Program-made: the position numbers and the translations under genes
From: Cheiracanthium punctorium
Lineage: Eukaryota > Arthropoda > Arachnida > Araneae > Cheiracanthiidae
Assembly: GCA_038373885.1 (NCBI GenBank)
Contig: JAWZYV010013556.1
Coordinates: 430,237-494,236, forward strand
Direction: 5' to 3'
Length of the DNA stretch: 64,000 nt
Notes under the pieces: generated by a model
Told to the model about the DNA's origin: nothing
What the model saw: the letters and a program-made list of their open reading frames with translations, nothing else
The model's database searches: none
Shown: positions 22,685-35,200 of the stretch, piece after piece
Layout of the letters: each line of letters begins with the position of its first letter
How positions within the stretch are numbered: position 1 is the stretch's first letter

Positions 22685-23112
22685 TAGTCTATTAGCTATA
22701 ATCGTTGGAAATTATATAATTCACTCAAATTATTTCCCAAGAATTAATTTGGATGAAAGGTATTTTTCTTTCGTGACATTGTTTGATTCCCTTTAAATTA
22801 TTTGCCTTGCAGTGCTGTTAAGTCTAACCAAAACTCTTTTGTTAGAAAGTGTTTCTAATCCATGCCCCTGACATGTTTTTTCCCTAGTTATGTAAGTAAA
22901 TTTTTTCTTCGTCATGTTTATTTTCCTCTAAAGAGCGATGTCATTTCCCGTTTGCTTTATCAGCTGTCGTCATGAACGAAAAGAAAAAAAATTAAAAAAG
23001 CAACAGCATTATCTGCCTCTAGAGATAATTGATCTCTTCATTTATATTCGGCGGATGTGTTCCACCGGTTTTGGTAGGTGAAATTAGAGGTGAAATTGCT
23101 TTACTCCCAGTC
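22685..23112 (+). promoter_or_regulatory. 5' flank and presumed leader of SDR gene B
   Basis: The 428 bp between the SINE and the gene B start. No TATA box is convincing. The frame of exon 1 is open upstream to 23029, but TCATGGATCTGTACAG at 23111 is the start that matches the paralogs' M(D/E)L(Y/F)SV N terminus. Confidence 0.3.
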
Positions 23113-23244
23113 ATGGATCTGTACAGCGTACTCGTAACCGGAGGCAACAGAGGTATTGGACTGGAATTCGTACGGCAGCTGACTCGCTTGCCCAAGCCAC
23201 CCAGTTTCGTATTCGCCACCTACAGGTCTAGCAATTCCTTGGGG
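23113..23244 (+). CDS. SDR gene B exon 1
   Basis: 132 bp, 44 codons, ATG at 23113 and donor GTAAGA. It reads MDLYSVLVTGGNRGIGLEFV and ends SNSLG. It has Gly where A and C have Ala in the cofactor loop (TGGNRGIG). Confidence 0.95.
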
Positions 23245-26200
23245 GTAAGAATCATGCTTTTAGTACAACTCCGTCTTCATGTAGAAGTATAAAAATGTAT
23301 TTAATTTCATTTATATATTTTTTACAAGTTTTCACGGTACATTTTTGAAAAGAAAGAAATAAATCGTGATGTGTGTAGTAATGTTTTTTGGTTTTTAATA
23401 ATTTACTGTTTTATTTACTCAATTTTTTGTCATAACTGAACAACTTTTTATTTCTATAATCATATTTTATAGATATGTTCTTTTTTGTGCGGTGTGAAAT
23501 TCTCGCAACAGATAAACAAACAGACACTGCAAAAATCCCCTTTCCTCGTTTCCTTTCGTCGTTTTTACTGCCACTTTATTTTTCTCTGTATCGCTCTTTC
23601 TCTTATTCGCTTCCCCTAATTGATTGTATGATTGTATGATTTCTTTATCATTTTATTGATAATAACTCAGTGTAATTATATTTATGAATAACTATTTTCA
23701 TTTTTAATATATTTATAATAAATGCAAGCATATACATTCTATTCCATTGGAAATCTTAACGGCTATTTTAACTATAACTATTCATTTTTGCGTCTGGCAT
23801 CACTTGAATTTGGCTTGTGTTGTCATTTTTGTTCCATTTATTTTGCTTCTTCTTTTTTTGTTATGGGCGGAGGGAGAAGAAGGGTATAAGTGAAACACTG
23901 AGCTCTAGTGTTGAATATTTTTTAGAAATTGCTAAAAAGCCCTCCGGTCAAGGCGATCCCCTCTTTCAAGAAAATACCCTTCGTGTAGTTTTGCCTAAAT
24001 ATAAGATACACAATTTTCATCAAGTACCCGATTCGTTTTACAGAAATGTTTTGCTTTTATTCAGAAAGCTTCGTGGGGCATATTTGAGGAACCCAACACG
24101 CTATGTAATTTTCCCTACTGTGTCATTTTTTTCCGATTTTAGCTGTCTTTTTTCTGAACAACTAAGTTTTTCATGCACATCCTTTACATTCTGCATGTGA
24201 TTTCGATAATAGTCATCTTCCCTTGATCACTCAGTAATATTATATCTATATTGATCAATCTATATACGGCTGCCCAAATTTAAAACACAGTAAGTGACAA
24301 ATTCAAAATCTTCCAGAAAATCAATAAAACGTATTTTCTTTTAGCTGCACGAAATAGTATTTTAGCACAACAAATTAACCGTTGATTATTGTCACAGATT
24401 AGGATGACAATATGTAGAAAATGAAATAGGTTTTTAAAATTGCTGAAAGTGTTACTTTGTTTTAATTTTTTCAAATTGAAAAAAACAAAGCACAATTTTT
24501 ATCAATTTTGATATCTATACGAAAAAATTAAATTATTGAAGAGTACCAAGTAAATCATGTTCACACGATTCTCAGAACGAAAAATGCTAAAAAATCCATT
24601 TTGAAAAATTTGTCCCTTACTGTGTTTTAAATTTGGGCAGCCGTATAGATGGATAGATAATATTACTGAGTGATCATCCCTTGAGGGCGTCGATAAAATG
24701 AAGACCCGGTCTTTTGGGACTAACACTGGGGGCTTCACTGATCACCTGGCCGGGACATATGCTTCCGCACCTCAGCGACAATGGTTTCCAAGGCGTGGTT
24801 GCCAAGGCAGCACAGGCCTTGGCCTCAAGTGGCGTGTTAAGCCAGTGAGTTTAGAAACAGGGTAGTTATAATAAAACTTCCCATGTAAACAGGGTTCTAC
24901 AAGTGTGCGGATTGTAACCATATTTGATAAATACTCTATGCATGAGATGCCCTTGTGGAATTTGAAAAAAAAAAAATGTGTTAAAAAAAGTGTCTAATAG
25001 GCGATGCTTTGCATGAAAGAAACGCAAATTTAACAATGAAAATGGCTAATTCGAAATCTAGAAGCATTTTCAACATTTATTCAATATTTTCTGAGCATTT
25101 ATTAACTACTGTGTATCATTTCTGAGCAGATTGCACCAAGCAAAGCGCCGCCTAGGGAACATTTTTTGAACTAAACTTTCTAAAACATCCTTGAACGCAT
25201 CTTGTGTACAGTCCATATACCAAATTTGGTGGCTCTCTGATCACCCGTTTCAATTACACAATGCTGTTTCTAGGGTATACGTTTTATAAAATCTACCCTG
25301 TATATATATCCTTTCATATTTTGCGTTTGATTCAATTCAATGTGCTAAAGCGTTCATTGCAATTCATTTATCATGCACGTACATCACATATAGGTAGGCT
25401 TGCCAGATTTCTGAAATATTCAACCGGAACACCGGAATGCCCCCAGTGTCACGGGTATTCAAGGGTACATTTGCCCGACCTGTGGCTGAACGCGTTTTCT
25501 CTCTCAACTGGGAGACGGAGGATGCCTGGTTCAAAACCAGGTCGAGGTCCGCCGACCTAACCGATCGGAGTTTCCCGTGGTTTTCTACGAAACTTCCGCG
25601 TAAATACGGGTTAGGATCCCTCAGAAAGTCCCCCACGGAGGACAATCTCCTCCTCTGGGCCAGATTCCTGGCGCAGATAATTAGCCGTAACACTACATTT
25701 ACATTTACCCCTCAAGGGTACATACTTTTGGCGGGTTTTTGGATGTTTTAGAGGATAGTTTATTCTTAATGCTATGAATAAATGGTTACTGATTAAGAAC
25801 CTGAACCAGGAGTATTAATAAATGACACAAGCACATAAATTTAAACATTTTATTTCTTACATGTTAATATTTATAAGTTGCGTAGGTAAAAAGAAACACT
25901 TTGAGAGATAAAAATTTGAACAATACTTATTAGCACACCACCACTCTTCGATAGTTCTCACTTTTTATACAGAACAGTGAAACAAATGACAAAGTAATTA
26001 TCCTTAATAATCCTCTGCAGTTCATTATTTTATACGCGTTTTTGGTCATCTATAATCAAATTTAATTTTTACCGGGACGTGAAGTAAACCGGCCGGGACA
26101 CCGGGATTTTGTCTGCAAACCGGGACTGTCCCGGTCAAACCGGGACGTCTGGCAAGCATACATATAGGTGTTGGTCTGCAAAAATAGGTTGGGGGAAAGG

Positions 26201-29200
26201 AACTCTTCAACTCACTAATCCAACGCCTTATTCACATGAGTTTATATTTTGAGTGTAATTAAGTAACTGTTTACATAAACCTTTCTCTTTTGCTATTTTT
26301 CCAGCCCTTGACAGAGATTAAAGATGCCTCCAAATCAAGCAAAGTGATACCTATAAAAATGGGTAAGCATCTACCAAATTCTCTTTCTTACGTCGCTAAG
26401 AGCTTAACATGTACCTGGAATATATCATATTGAGCAGCCTCCATCCTCGTCAGCACAAAATCAAAGAACTTTTAAGTCCATTGTAGGGTGATTTTTTTAG
26501 TTCTAACAGACTTAAAAAAAGACTCGATTATAAATTCGTAATGTTTTATTCTTTTGAACAGAAATTGTTCTTATGTACAATCTTTCTTATGTACAGACTT
26601 TATCATGGGAGACTTTCAGACTGTACATGTACAGACTTTCTTATGTACAGACTCGCATCAACAGATAACCGTATATGTTGATGCGAGTTTGATTTTTTAG
26701 AAAAATTCATAATGATGAAAATTTGCATAGTTTTGGACGACAATTCAATATTCAGATGCTACTTTTTTCTTATGTATATAAATGTATTTATGTATACTTC
26801 AGATGCTTTCTCGCAATGTTTCATTCATGTTCTCAAAATCTCAAAATGAGGAAATTAACTGATTTTCTGACGACAAACAGTGATTGCATTTGTCCTATGA
26901 TGAAATTTGGCACAAGTCGAATGACAGCAGAGGGTTTCATTTGTATTTTTTGCAAATTTTGAGATTTTTCTTTTTTAAATTATCTAAATGTTTGTTCACG
27001 CATCCAGTCAAACTGGCACAAAAGCGAATAAATTTAGTCTGTCGATGATGATTAGTTAGTTTAAAGATATAACAAAGCTTTATTAGTGGGCTCAAAAAGT
27101 AGAGTAACAAGAGCCTCACGGATAGTTCCTCGACAAGAACTACACCCTCGCGGGTTCCCCGAGCGAATGAAATTCCATGTGTGGATACAGCAGACGCTCA
27201 CATCAATCAAATACCGCTAGATAGAGCTAATAATGCCTCAACACTGCAGCATTTGATATAAAAAAGGTTGAGACGTTAACGGATACATGGTCAGCTATGT
27301 AAGTGCGAAGTGCAATACAATTTCTGCGGTTACAGAAAACTTCCCCGGCAGAAATTCATCGCCAAGAGAGGAAAAAGTGTGGTTTTGATGGAATGAATTC
27401 CAGAAAGGAAGAACAGATGTTCTCCCTACATCCTCGATCTCGCACCCAGCGATTTTCATCTCTTCTGACCGTTGAAAAAGTACTGACAGAATGGTATTTC
27501 CAAACTGATGCCGTAGTCCATGAAGCTGTCTCGTTAAGCAACCAAGGCCCTAATTTCTTCAACGCCGGTTTCGACAGATTGGTATATGCAGGTTGTCTCA
27601 AAAAGGTGGTAACGTGCTTTAATTCTTTATCTATTAAAGATTGGTGCGCAGTCTAAATCGAAAAAATGTTCAACATAAGGTCGGAAATAAGATTCAGTTA
27701 AGAAGAAATTTCTCTTGTTAATTTTCAAAAAAGTTGCACTTTTTTAAATGTGTATACGGTCCCGTACAAAACAATTCCGAATTAGTAAAAGGTGCCCCAT
27801 ACACTCATGAGGTGACAAACAAAATTTGAGAATTATACTTTAAAAATTGTCAGAAATATGAAGATAAATATAACGCTGACTTAAAACACTTTTCCATGGT
27901 TCTCGGAAGTAAAAATCACGTCTAATGATCGTATTTCAGGGTCGTGCAGAAATTATGAAAGAAAATATTTTTTCTTCACTAGCAATAAACTTTATATTCA
28001 AAATCATGTATAACAGTCGATCATATTTCTTTAAAGATATCTCTGCGACGTTTGCATGATGAAAGGCTCAATTTTGGTACATAACCTCATTAGTGTATGG
28101 GACATATTTTACGAATTGAGAATGTTTATGTACGGCGGTCGTGTAAAAATTTAAAAAGTGTAATTTTTGTAAATGAACAAGAGGGATTTTTTTCTTAGCG
28201 GAGTCTTTTTTCCGACCTTATTTTGAACATTTTTTCAACTGCACTGCGCATTTATCTCTAATTAATAAAGAATTAAAGCGCATTGCCACCTTTTGGGGAC
28301 ACCCTGTAGATTTCGCAAATCCTTCGCTGCCCATTGAGGGTATGTTGTTTAAAAATAATCTGTATCAAATACCCTGCTGTGTCTTTGAATCGCTTGGATT
28401 AGTGAATCATTTTTTAAGGACTTGTTACGTTGCTTTTTGAAAAGATCCTCGTAAATTTTGATTGAGATAATGCAAACATTTTGCCTTTTCTGGATTACGT
28501 AATACGTGATGACAAATTCGATCAATGGTTAAATGAAAAAAAAAATTTTTTTTCGCTTTATTCAAATTATAGAAGCTAATTTGTTTCGAATATTTTGTTA
28601 GTTTTAGTGGAGAAGAAACGCCGTAAATTTTTCCTAGAATATCATAGTTGTCTTAAACTATACTTTTCTTTTAAAGACAGCATCCAACTTACATTGATAA
28701 AAAAGAAATTAAATCTTAATAATGCATGCGAAATACTTCTTGTGTTGACACACTGAAAAAAGGTATTATTACGGTACAATACTACACCTATTATAATCGT
28801 CTCATTATTCCTAGATGTGAAAGTACCCGAACAGGTCGCTGCTGCACGAAAAGTTGTCCAAGAAACGGTGGGAGAAAATGGACTAACTTTGTTGATCAAC
28901 AACGCCGGCGTGTGTGAACATGATTCCTTTCCTAACATAACCGAGGAGAGTTTGCTGAAGCACTTTACCATCAATGCAGTTGGTCCTGTTCAAGTGTTTC
29001 AGGTATCACTAATTTAAAGTGTTATTTTACACTGAGTGTATATGGTATTAAATATATCTTTTTCTCACCAAAACTCTGAAGAAAACTTCATAAAACAATA
29101 CCCAACAGGAATGTTATTTACAGTAACTCTTGCTCAATTTGACCATCTTTGAGACAAACAAATCTGTTCAGTTAAGGAACATGATGACTACTCATAAATA

Positions 29201-32154
29201 ATTTGCACAAAATTCTTCAGTTATAGTTAAAATAAATGTAATCTTTGTAATATGCTATTATTACACTGATTGAAAAGCGAGCATCTTGCATATGATAAGC
29301 ATTTCTAACGTTCGCTTTGTTTCTGAAAAAATCTTCTCTCATTAGGACCGTAGATAGATCTACTCAGAAAAAGGCGTGGAAATGGCACGACACTGGCTCC
29401 CCAAACTTCTCAATTTAAGAAAAAAAGGCAAAACTAAAATTTAAAGTTCAGTAATATGAATTTAAAAAATTAAAAAATGTGTATTTATACAATTACAATT
29501 TATTCCAAAGTCATTAGCCTATTGGAGAGTATACCAAATATAATTTTTCGGACTGACCTTAGAACCCAGACAACAAAACATCATTTTTTTCCCACTTGCA
29601 CTTGAGACCATACATCGAATTCCACCTTCGGCCATTCAGGTTTATACTGTGGATGCAGTGGCATTGGTGTTTTCTTTAAGTCATCATTTACTCTGACGAA
29701 TCAACTAAGAAACTTGGACTTCTCTTCAATCTTTACAGCTGAAGTTTCTGCCTTAAAAGAAGCACTTAAGGCTTTGAATGTCTGAATCTTAATCTGTGGA
29801 TAGTTGGATTCTGGCAGGTAGTCGCAGTGAATGACTGGTCTAGAATTGGAGACGTAATATCCAATTCTATGCTTAATGACCTAAAGGGACTTTCACAACA
29901 ACAAAGGATCTAAGTCCCGAGGGTTCCTTAACATATAGGTCTACATGCATGTGAGATCGCAGACATTCTAGCAAATGAAGGCGTCTCTTGTCCGCCAAAC
30001 TCAAGTCTTGGCCTGACTTTTCCGAGCTTTACTCTAAAATAAAGATCTCTAATCAGAAATTATGGAGGACATCTGGATCTCCCTTCTGGTTCTCAGGAAA
30101 ATCTTTTGGCAATCCTGGTTAAAGGAGGGAACAATTAAGAAGGCCGCCCAAGTGGTGTAGTCGCTTAAGAACCATTCTATCTTGCCTTGGGTCCCGAGAT
30201 CGAATCCCGGCTCGGGCGTGGATGTTAACTTGTCCGTCATTTTAAAGGGGGTAACGCTGACCGCCCACTGGGTGCTCCCATAGTAAATGAATTAGTCAGT
30301 AATTTCGGCCTTAGTAGTGGCAAAATAGTTGATGAGCAAGTGCCCGCCCATTGGTAAGAAAAAAAAAATACAAATAAAAAGGCAAACCTATGCTGGTTAC
30401 CATCAGCAGACTCATGAGTGGATATATTGGAAGCTCTGATTATATCAATGGACAGAAATCTTTTCAAATTTATACAAAATGTTCTTCATCACAGGCCTCC
30501 CTTTCCACCATTTAATCTACGTGGGTCTACTCCATGAGGATTTACTTACTACGTCTCTTTTCGTTCATGGCATTTTGAGAATCCAAGATCTCTTGAATTT
30601 GGTATTGCATTCGGTTCAACCTCGAGGAATAAGCAACAACAACATTTCCAAGTCATCTCCTGCAAAAGAACTGCCATTGCTACGTACACAGTTTTTTGAC
30701 CTAGACCATTCTTTTACAAACTACATATTTCATTTACACGTATCTCCGAAAGATATTTTAAATAATGACTGACTATGGGTCTTAATCTATAAAAAAAAAG
30801 GCGTTCCTCTAAAAAGCTTTTCATACCATACACCCACCCTTTTCTACAAGATGCATGATAAAGTCTATAGTAATAGCTTACATAAATTTCAAAGCAATTA
30901 ATGTTTATTGATGTCATGCAAAAGACACACCGAAATAATAAATTCTTTTCAAATTTGTTGCGGATTTACTTTCAAAATGACAGTTTGAAGTTGGGACGCA
31001 CTGTCCATTTAATGAAAGTTCTTTGATCATTACCTGTGTCCTTCTGTTTCTTAGGAAATGCTGCCTGTGCTCCAAAAAGCCGCTTCACGGAAAACTGGGG
31101 GGTTGTGTGCCTCTAGAGCTGCAGTGCTGAACATCACAGCTTTATTAGGATGTATCACAAACACTGGCACGGAATTCGATAAAATAGTGGCATCATACAA
31201 AATTAGCAAGGTAAGCAAGTATTGATTGTTATTCATTGATGTGAAATTGTAAACTTATTGCTTGGAATTAAATGTTAAGCATCATTTTCGCAATAGGTAA
31301 GTCACAATCAACATAAAAGAAAAAGAAAATATTTCCTCCTCACGAATACGTGGCTCGTTAAAGCACACTTTTGTTCGTCAGAAACAGGCTTTCAGCAAGA
31401 AAAGTGTTTGTGATATCTTACGACTTTAGAAATAAAAATACATAATTAATCATAAAGTGAAAACCTTAAAATTAAAAGTGTATTTAAACGATGGGTATAT
31501 ACAGGGTGTCCAGCCTTAATGTGACCCAATAGCTAATTCCCAAACCGTTCGGTTTAGATATGCACTTCCAATTTGAAAAATGTTTTTAAAAAGGTAAAAA
31601 ATGTTTTTACGTGCTTTTAGAACCAAAAAACCCATTTTAAAAAAATTACAAAAACTAAATTTTTATACGGTCCCCAGGTACTATCACTTATATTTAGGAA
31701 AAGATGCACTACACAAAAACAAAGTAAACACAAAAAGTTTCATTTTATTACGATAAAAACTGACCGAGTTATGGAACTTTGAAAATAATACATTTCATCC
31801 AATTTCTCGGCTATTTTCAGGAAACTAGTAAGGGACCGTCTTGAAAATGGCCGAGAAAATGGATGAAATGTGTGATTTTCAAAGTCCCATAACTCGGTCA
31901 GTTTTTATCGTAATAAAATGAAACTTTTTGTGTTTACTTTGTTTTTGTGTACTGCATCTTTTCCTAAATATAAGTGATAGTACCTGGGGACCGTATAAAA
32001 ATTTAATTTTTGTAATTTTTTTCTAAATGGATTTTTTGGTTCGAAAAGCACGTAAAAACATTCTTTACATTTTTAAAAACATTTTTCAAATTGGAAGTGC
32101 ATATCTAAACCGAACGGTTCGGGAATTAGCTATTGGGTCACATTAAGGTTGGAC

Positions 32155-32204
<50 letters not shown>

Positions 32205-35200
32205 CAGCTAGCTAACTAGATAGAAATATATAAATCAACATATTTAAAGAAATAACTGAAAAAATGTATATCATCGAAAACTAAATAAGACCTAAGAGTT
32301 CACGCATACATAAAAAAAAACATACCCTAGTAGCACAATTAGTCCAAAAGACGTTTAAAACACGTTTTTTAACGTCGAAAAATGTATTCCTAACGTAATT
32401 TGAACGTTTTTTGAAATATTTGTGCTACTAGGGTAAATTCTCCTTTATATTTTGACGTGTCGGAATTTGGGCTAGTAATTAGAGGCCTTTTAGTGTATAT
32501 TTCTATCTCATTAGCCAGTGATTCACCTAGGGTATGACAGGTGGGGCATATGCCATGGGTGATGCTTAAAACAGGACGCAAATTTCTATTACGTCATGCA
32601 TCTTGTCGCTCCCATCGATGCAAACAATTGATTGGCAACTATTGACATTATTAAGAAAAACTACTGAGAAAAACGATTTGGCATCCATATTGGCATTCGC
32701 CTTAAGTGCACTTCACATGGACCCATTTTTTATAGGTGATACAAGTGGTACATTTGACAACCGATTTCATTTTGTTACTTATCATCCAACTACAGTAAAA
32801 TTTGTAGTTCTATTATATATTTGAGGCTTTTTACAATAAAATAAGCATAAAAGTATTACATTGATTAATTACTTGAAGGGTTATCCATTACCTGTTAGAT
32901 ACTTGAAGCTAAAACTTAAAGAAGTAAATTTTACTCGTTTACTCGTTTTACTTATGACTCCGTCTCGACTAAGCCACTGCCTGCAGCCGTTTACTCCTGA
33001 TGTATGTAGACATATACAACCTTGTAGGCTTAAGTCGAGGGGCATTTTCAATTTTTAGGGTGCTATTTTGCTCAATCCCAAAATTTTGTCTAAATATTTT
33101 TTTCTACGCGATCTTGTAGATAGGTTTTGTAGATATGAACTGTCACGGTGAAGACCTTTTCAAATGTGTTTGCCAGATAATATGGAGGGGGGGAGGCGTT
33201 AATAAAATGTTGAAAGCAGACTTCGTGCGATTACACGATCATCTGTAATCGATTACAGGAAATGATATGGATTACGATTACGATTACCAACAATTTCCAA
33301 AAAGATTGTGACTAGTGAATGTTAATTTAGTAAAATAACAGTAATCTTGATGTTAGAGAAATCAACTATCAAAAGAATTCTATAATAATACAATTTTGTC
33401 ATAGCATTTTTTAAAGATTATTTTAATCACCGATTACGGTCGATTGTAATCGGCACGAAGTCTGGTTGAAAGTCGCACAAAGTTTTCAATCTTTGATAAT
33501 GGATCGCTAAGTTGGAGCCAAAGCGCGACAATTTATTATAAATATAGTACGAGTGTAGTTAGAGAATGCCTAGCAAATATTGTAAAATAGTTTTAGCAGG
33601 CGATTTTAATATAGATTTCAATTCCGAAGAAGTTTTTTTATGGAACAGAGAAGACAAATACGGTACAATCATACATTATGATACCATTTCCAAATGGTGT
33701 GTATAAAGGTGAACTATAGTTTGACTATGCTTGGCGAAAATTGTTCAACAGCTTTGGTATGCGATTTTAATATAGACTTCAATTCCGAAGAAGTATTTTC
33801 TGGAACAAGTAAGGAAAACACGGCACACTCATGGATTAGGATATCCATTCCAAACTGTATTTAAAATGCTAGCGTATAGTTGGAATATGCCTGGCGAAGA
33901 TTTAAATAAAAATTCAGTAGGCAATTTTAAGATAGATTTAGATTCCAAAGATGTGTTTTATGATAAAGAGGTGATTCGTATTTTAACGCCCCCACTCTCT
34001 CCAACCTAAAAAATCGCCGCACTTCGGCGAGCTTGGAAGTCATGGGTCTCTAGGAGTTATGCAAAAGTTTCAACGCTCCCAAATCAACTAGATGAAAATT
34101 AAAATGAACAAATGAGCGATAAATGCACAAATTAAGAAATTTGAAGTCCCTTAATTATTAAAACCACATTAATTGGCAACCCAAAATTAGGGATGGATGA
34201 GAGACGAGACAGAGATTTACAGCTTCTTTGCGAGACGAGACAAACATTTTTAACATTACGATATAGGGATTTTGCGAGACGAGAGAAGCAAATTTTTCGT
34301 CTCGCGTCCATCCCTTCCCAAACTAAATAAATAAGTAACAGAATGATGTTCTTACATGTTGTTCCAAATCGCCATTTTAATTCTAAATTACGGTTGCCGC
34401 ATAAATACAAAAAATCGCCATGGTAACTGCATATGTTTAATTATTGCCCTCTTGGCGAGATTCGGGGAGTTAAAGTAGGTATCAACCCAAGAAAGACAAA
34501 CACGGCACACTCGTGGATTATTTATGATGCACATTCGAAATAATATTTCAAACGCTGAAGTATAGTTGGAATATACTTGTAAAATACTTTTAACAGGCGA
34601 AGATTGTAAATGCGAAGATTGTAAAATACTTTTAACAGGCGATTTTAAGAGAGATTTCGATTCCAAAGATGTGTTTTATGGAACAAGGAAGAAAAATACG
34701 GCACACTCATGAACAGTGGCGTAGCCAGAAAATTTTCATGGGGGGGGGGGTGTTACGACTACTGCAACTTACATATATGCATATATGTGTGTGATAAGGG
34801 AGTGAAGAATATGCATTTTGTGTGACAAAAATTCCTCATGAGAGGGGGGTTATGACCCCATTAACCCCCACCCTGGCTACTCACCTGCTCATGAATAATG
34901 ATGCACTTTCTCACTTAATGGAATAAGAAATAAAAAATAGGGACGACGTGTAAATTATGAAAGGCTTTTACTGTATAACACTTTAGTACGTATTTAAAAT
35001 CTGAAATTGTTTCAGATTTTCTTAACTCTTTTTAGTACTCGGGTGCTATTTCTTTCAAGCACGGGATTTTGTCTACGCGGCGCGCCGTGGTCACTTTTCA
35101 GTTCTCTTGGTTTATGGCAAATTTTCATTATTCTTGGCAAAAATTTCGATGTTCTTGGGACTTGGTACGATCACTTTTAGTGTTTTTCCTTCAATCGCGG

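Noticed and set aside
25364..25693. Overlapping frames of 104-118 codons on both strands
   Set aside because: They run through a tRNA-derived SINE with A and B boxes and target duplications; no protein motif is present.
28642..28974. Minus-strand 110-codon frame at gene B exon 3, and the similar one at 52071-52313
   Set aside because: Both overlap the real plus-strand exons antisense and resemble each other only because the exons do.
33560..34713. Possible CRISPR-like array (regular repeats of about 160 bp)
   Set aside because: The repeats are long, diverged and coding-derived with no short direct repeat or spacer pattern, and the genome is eukaryotic.
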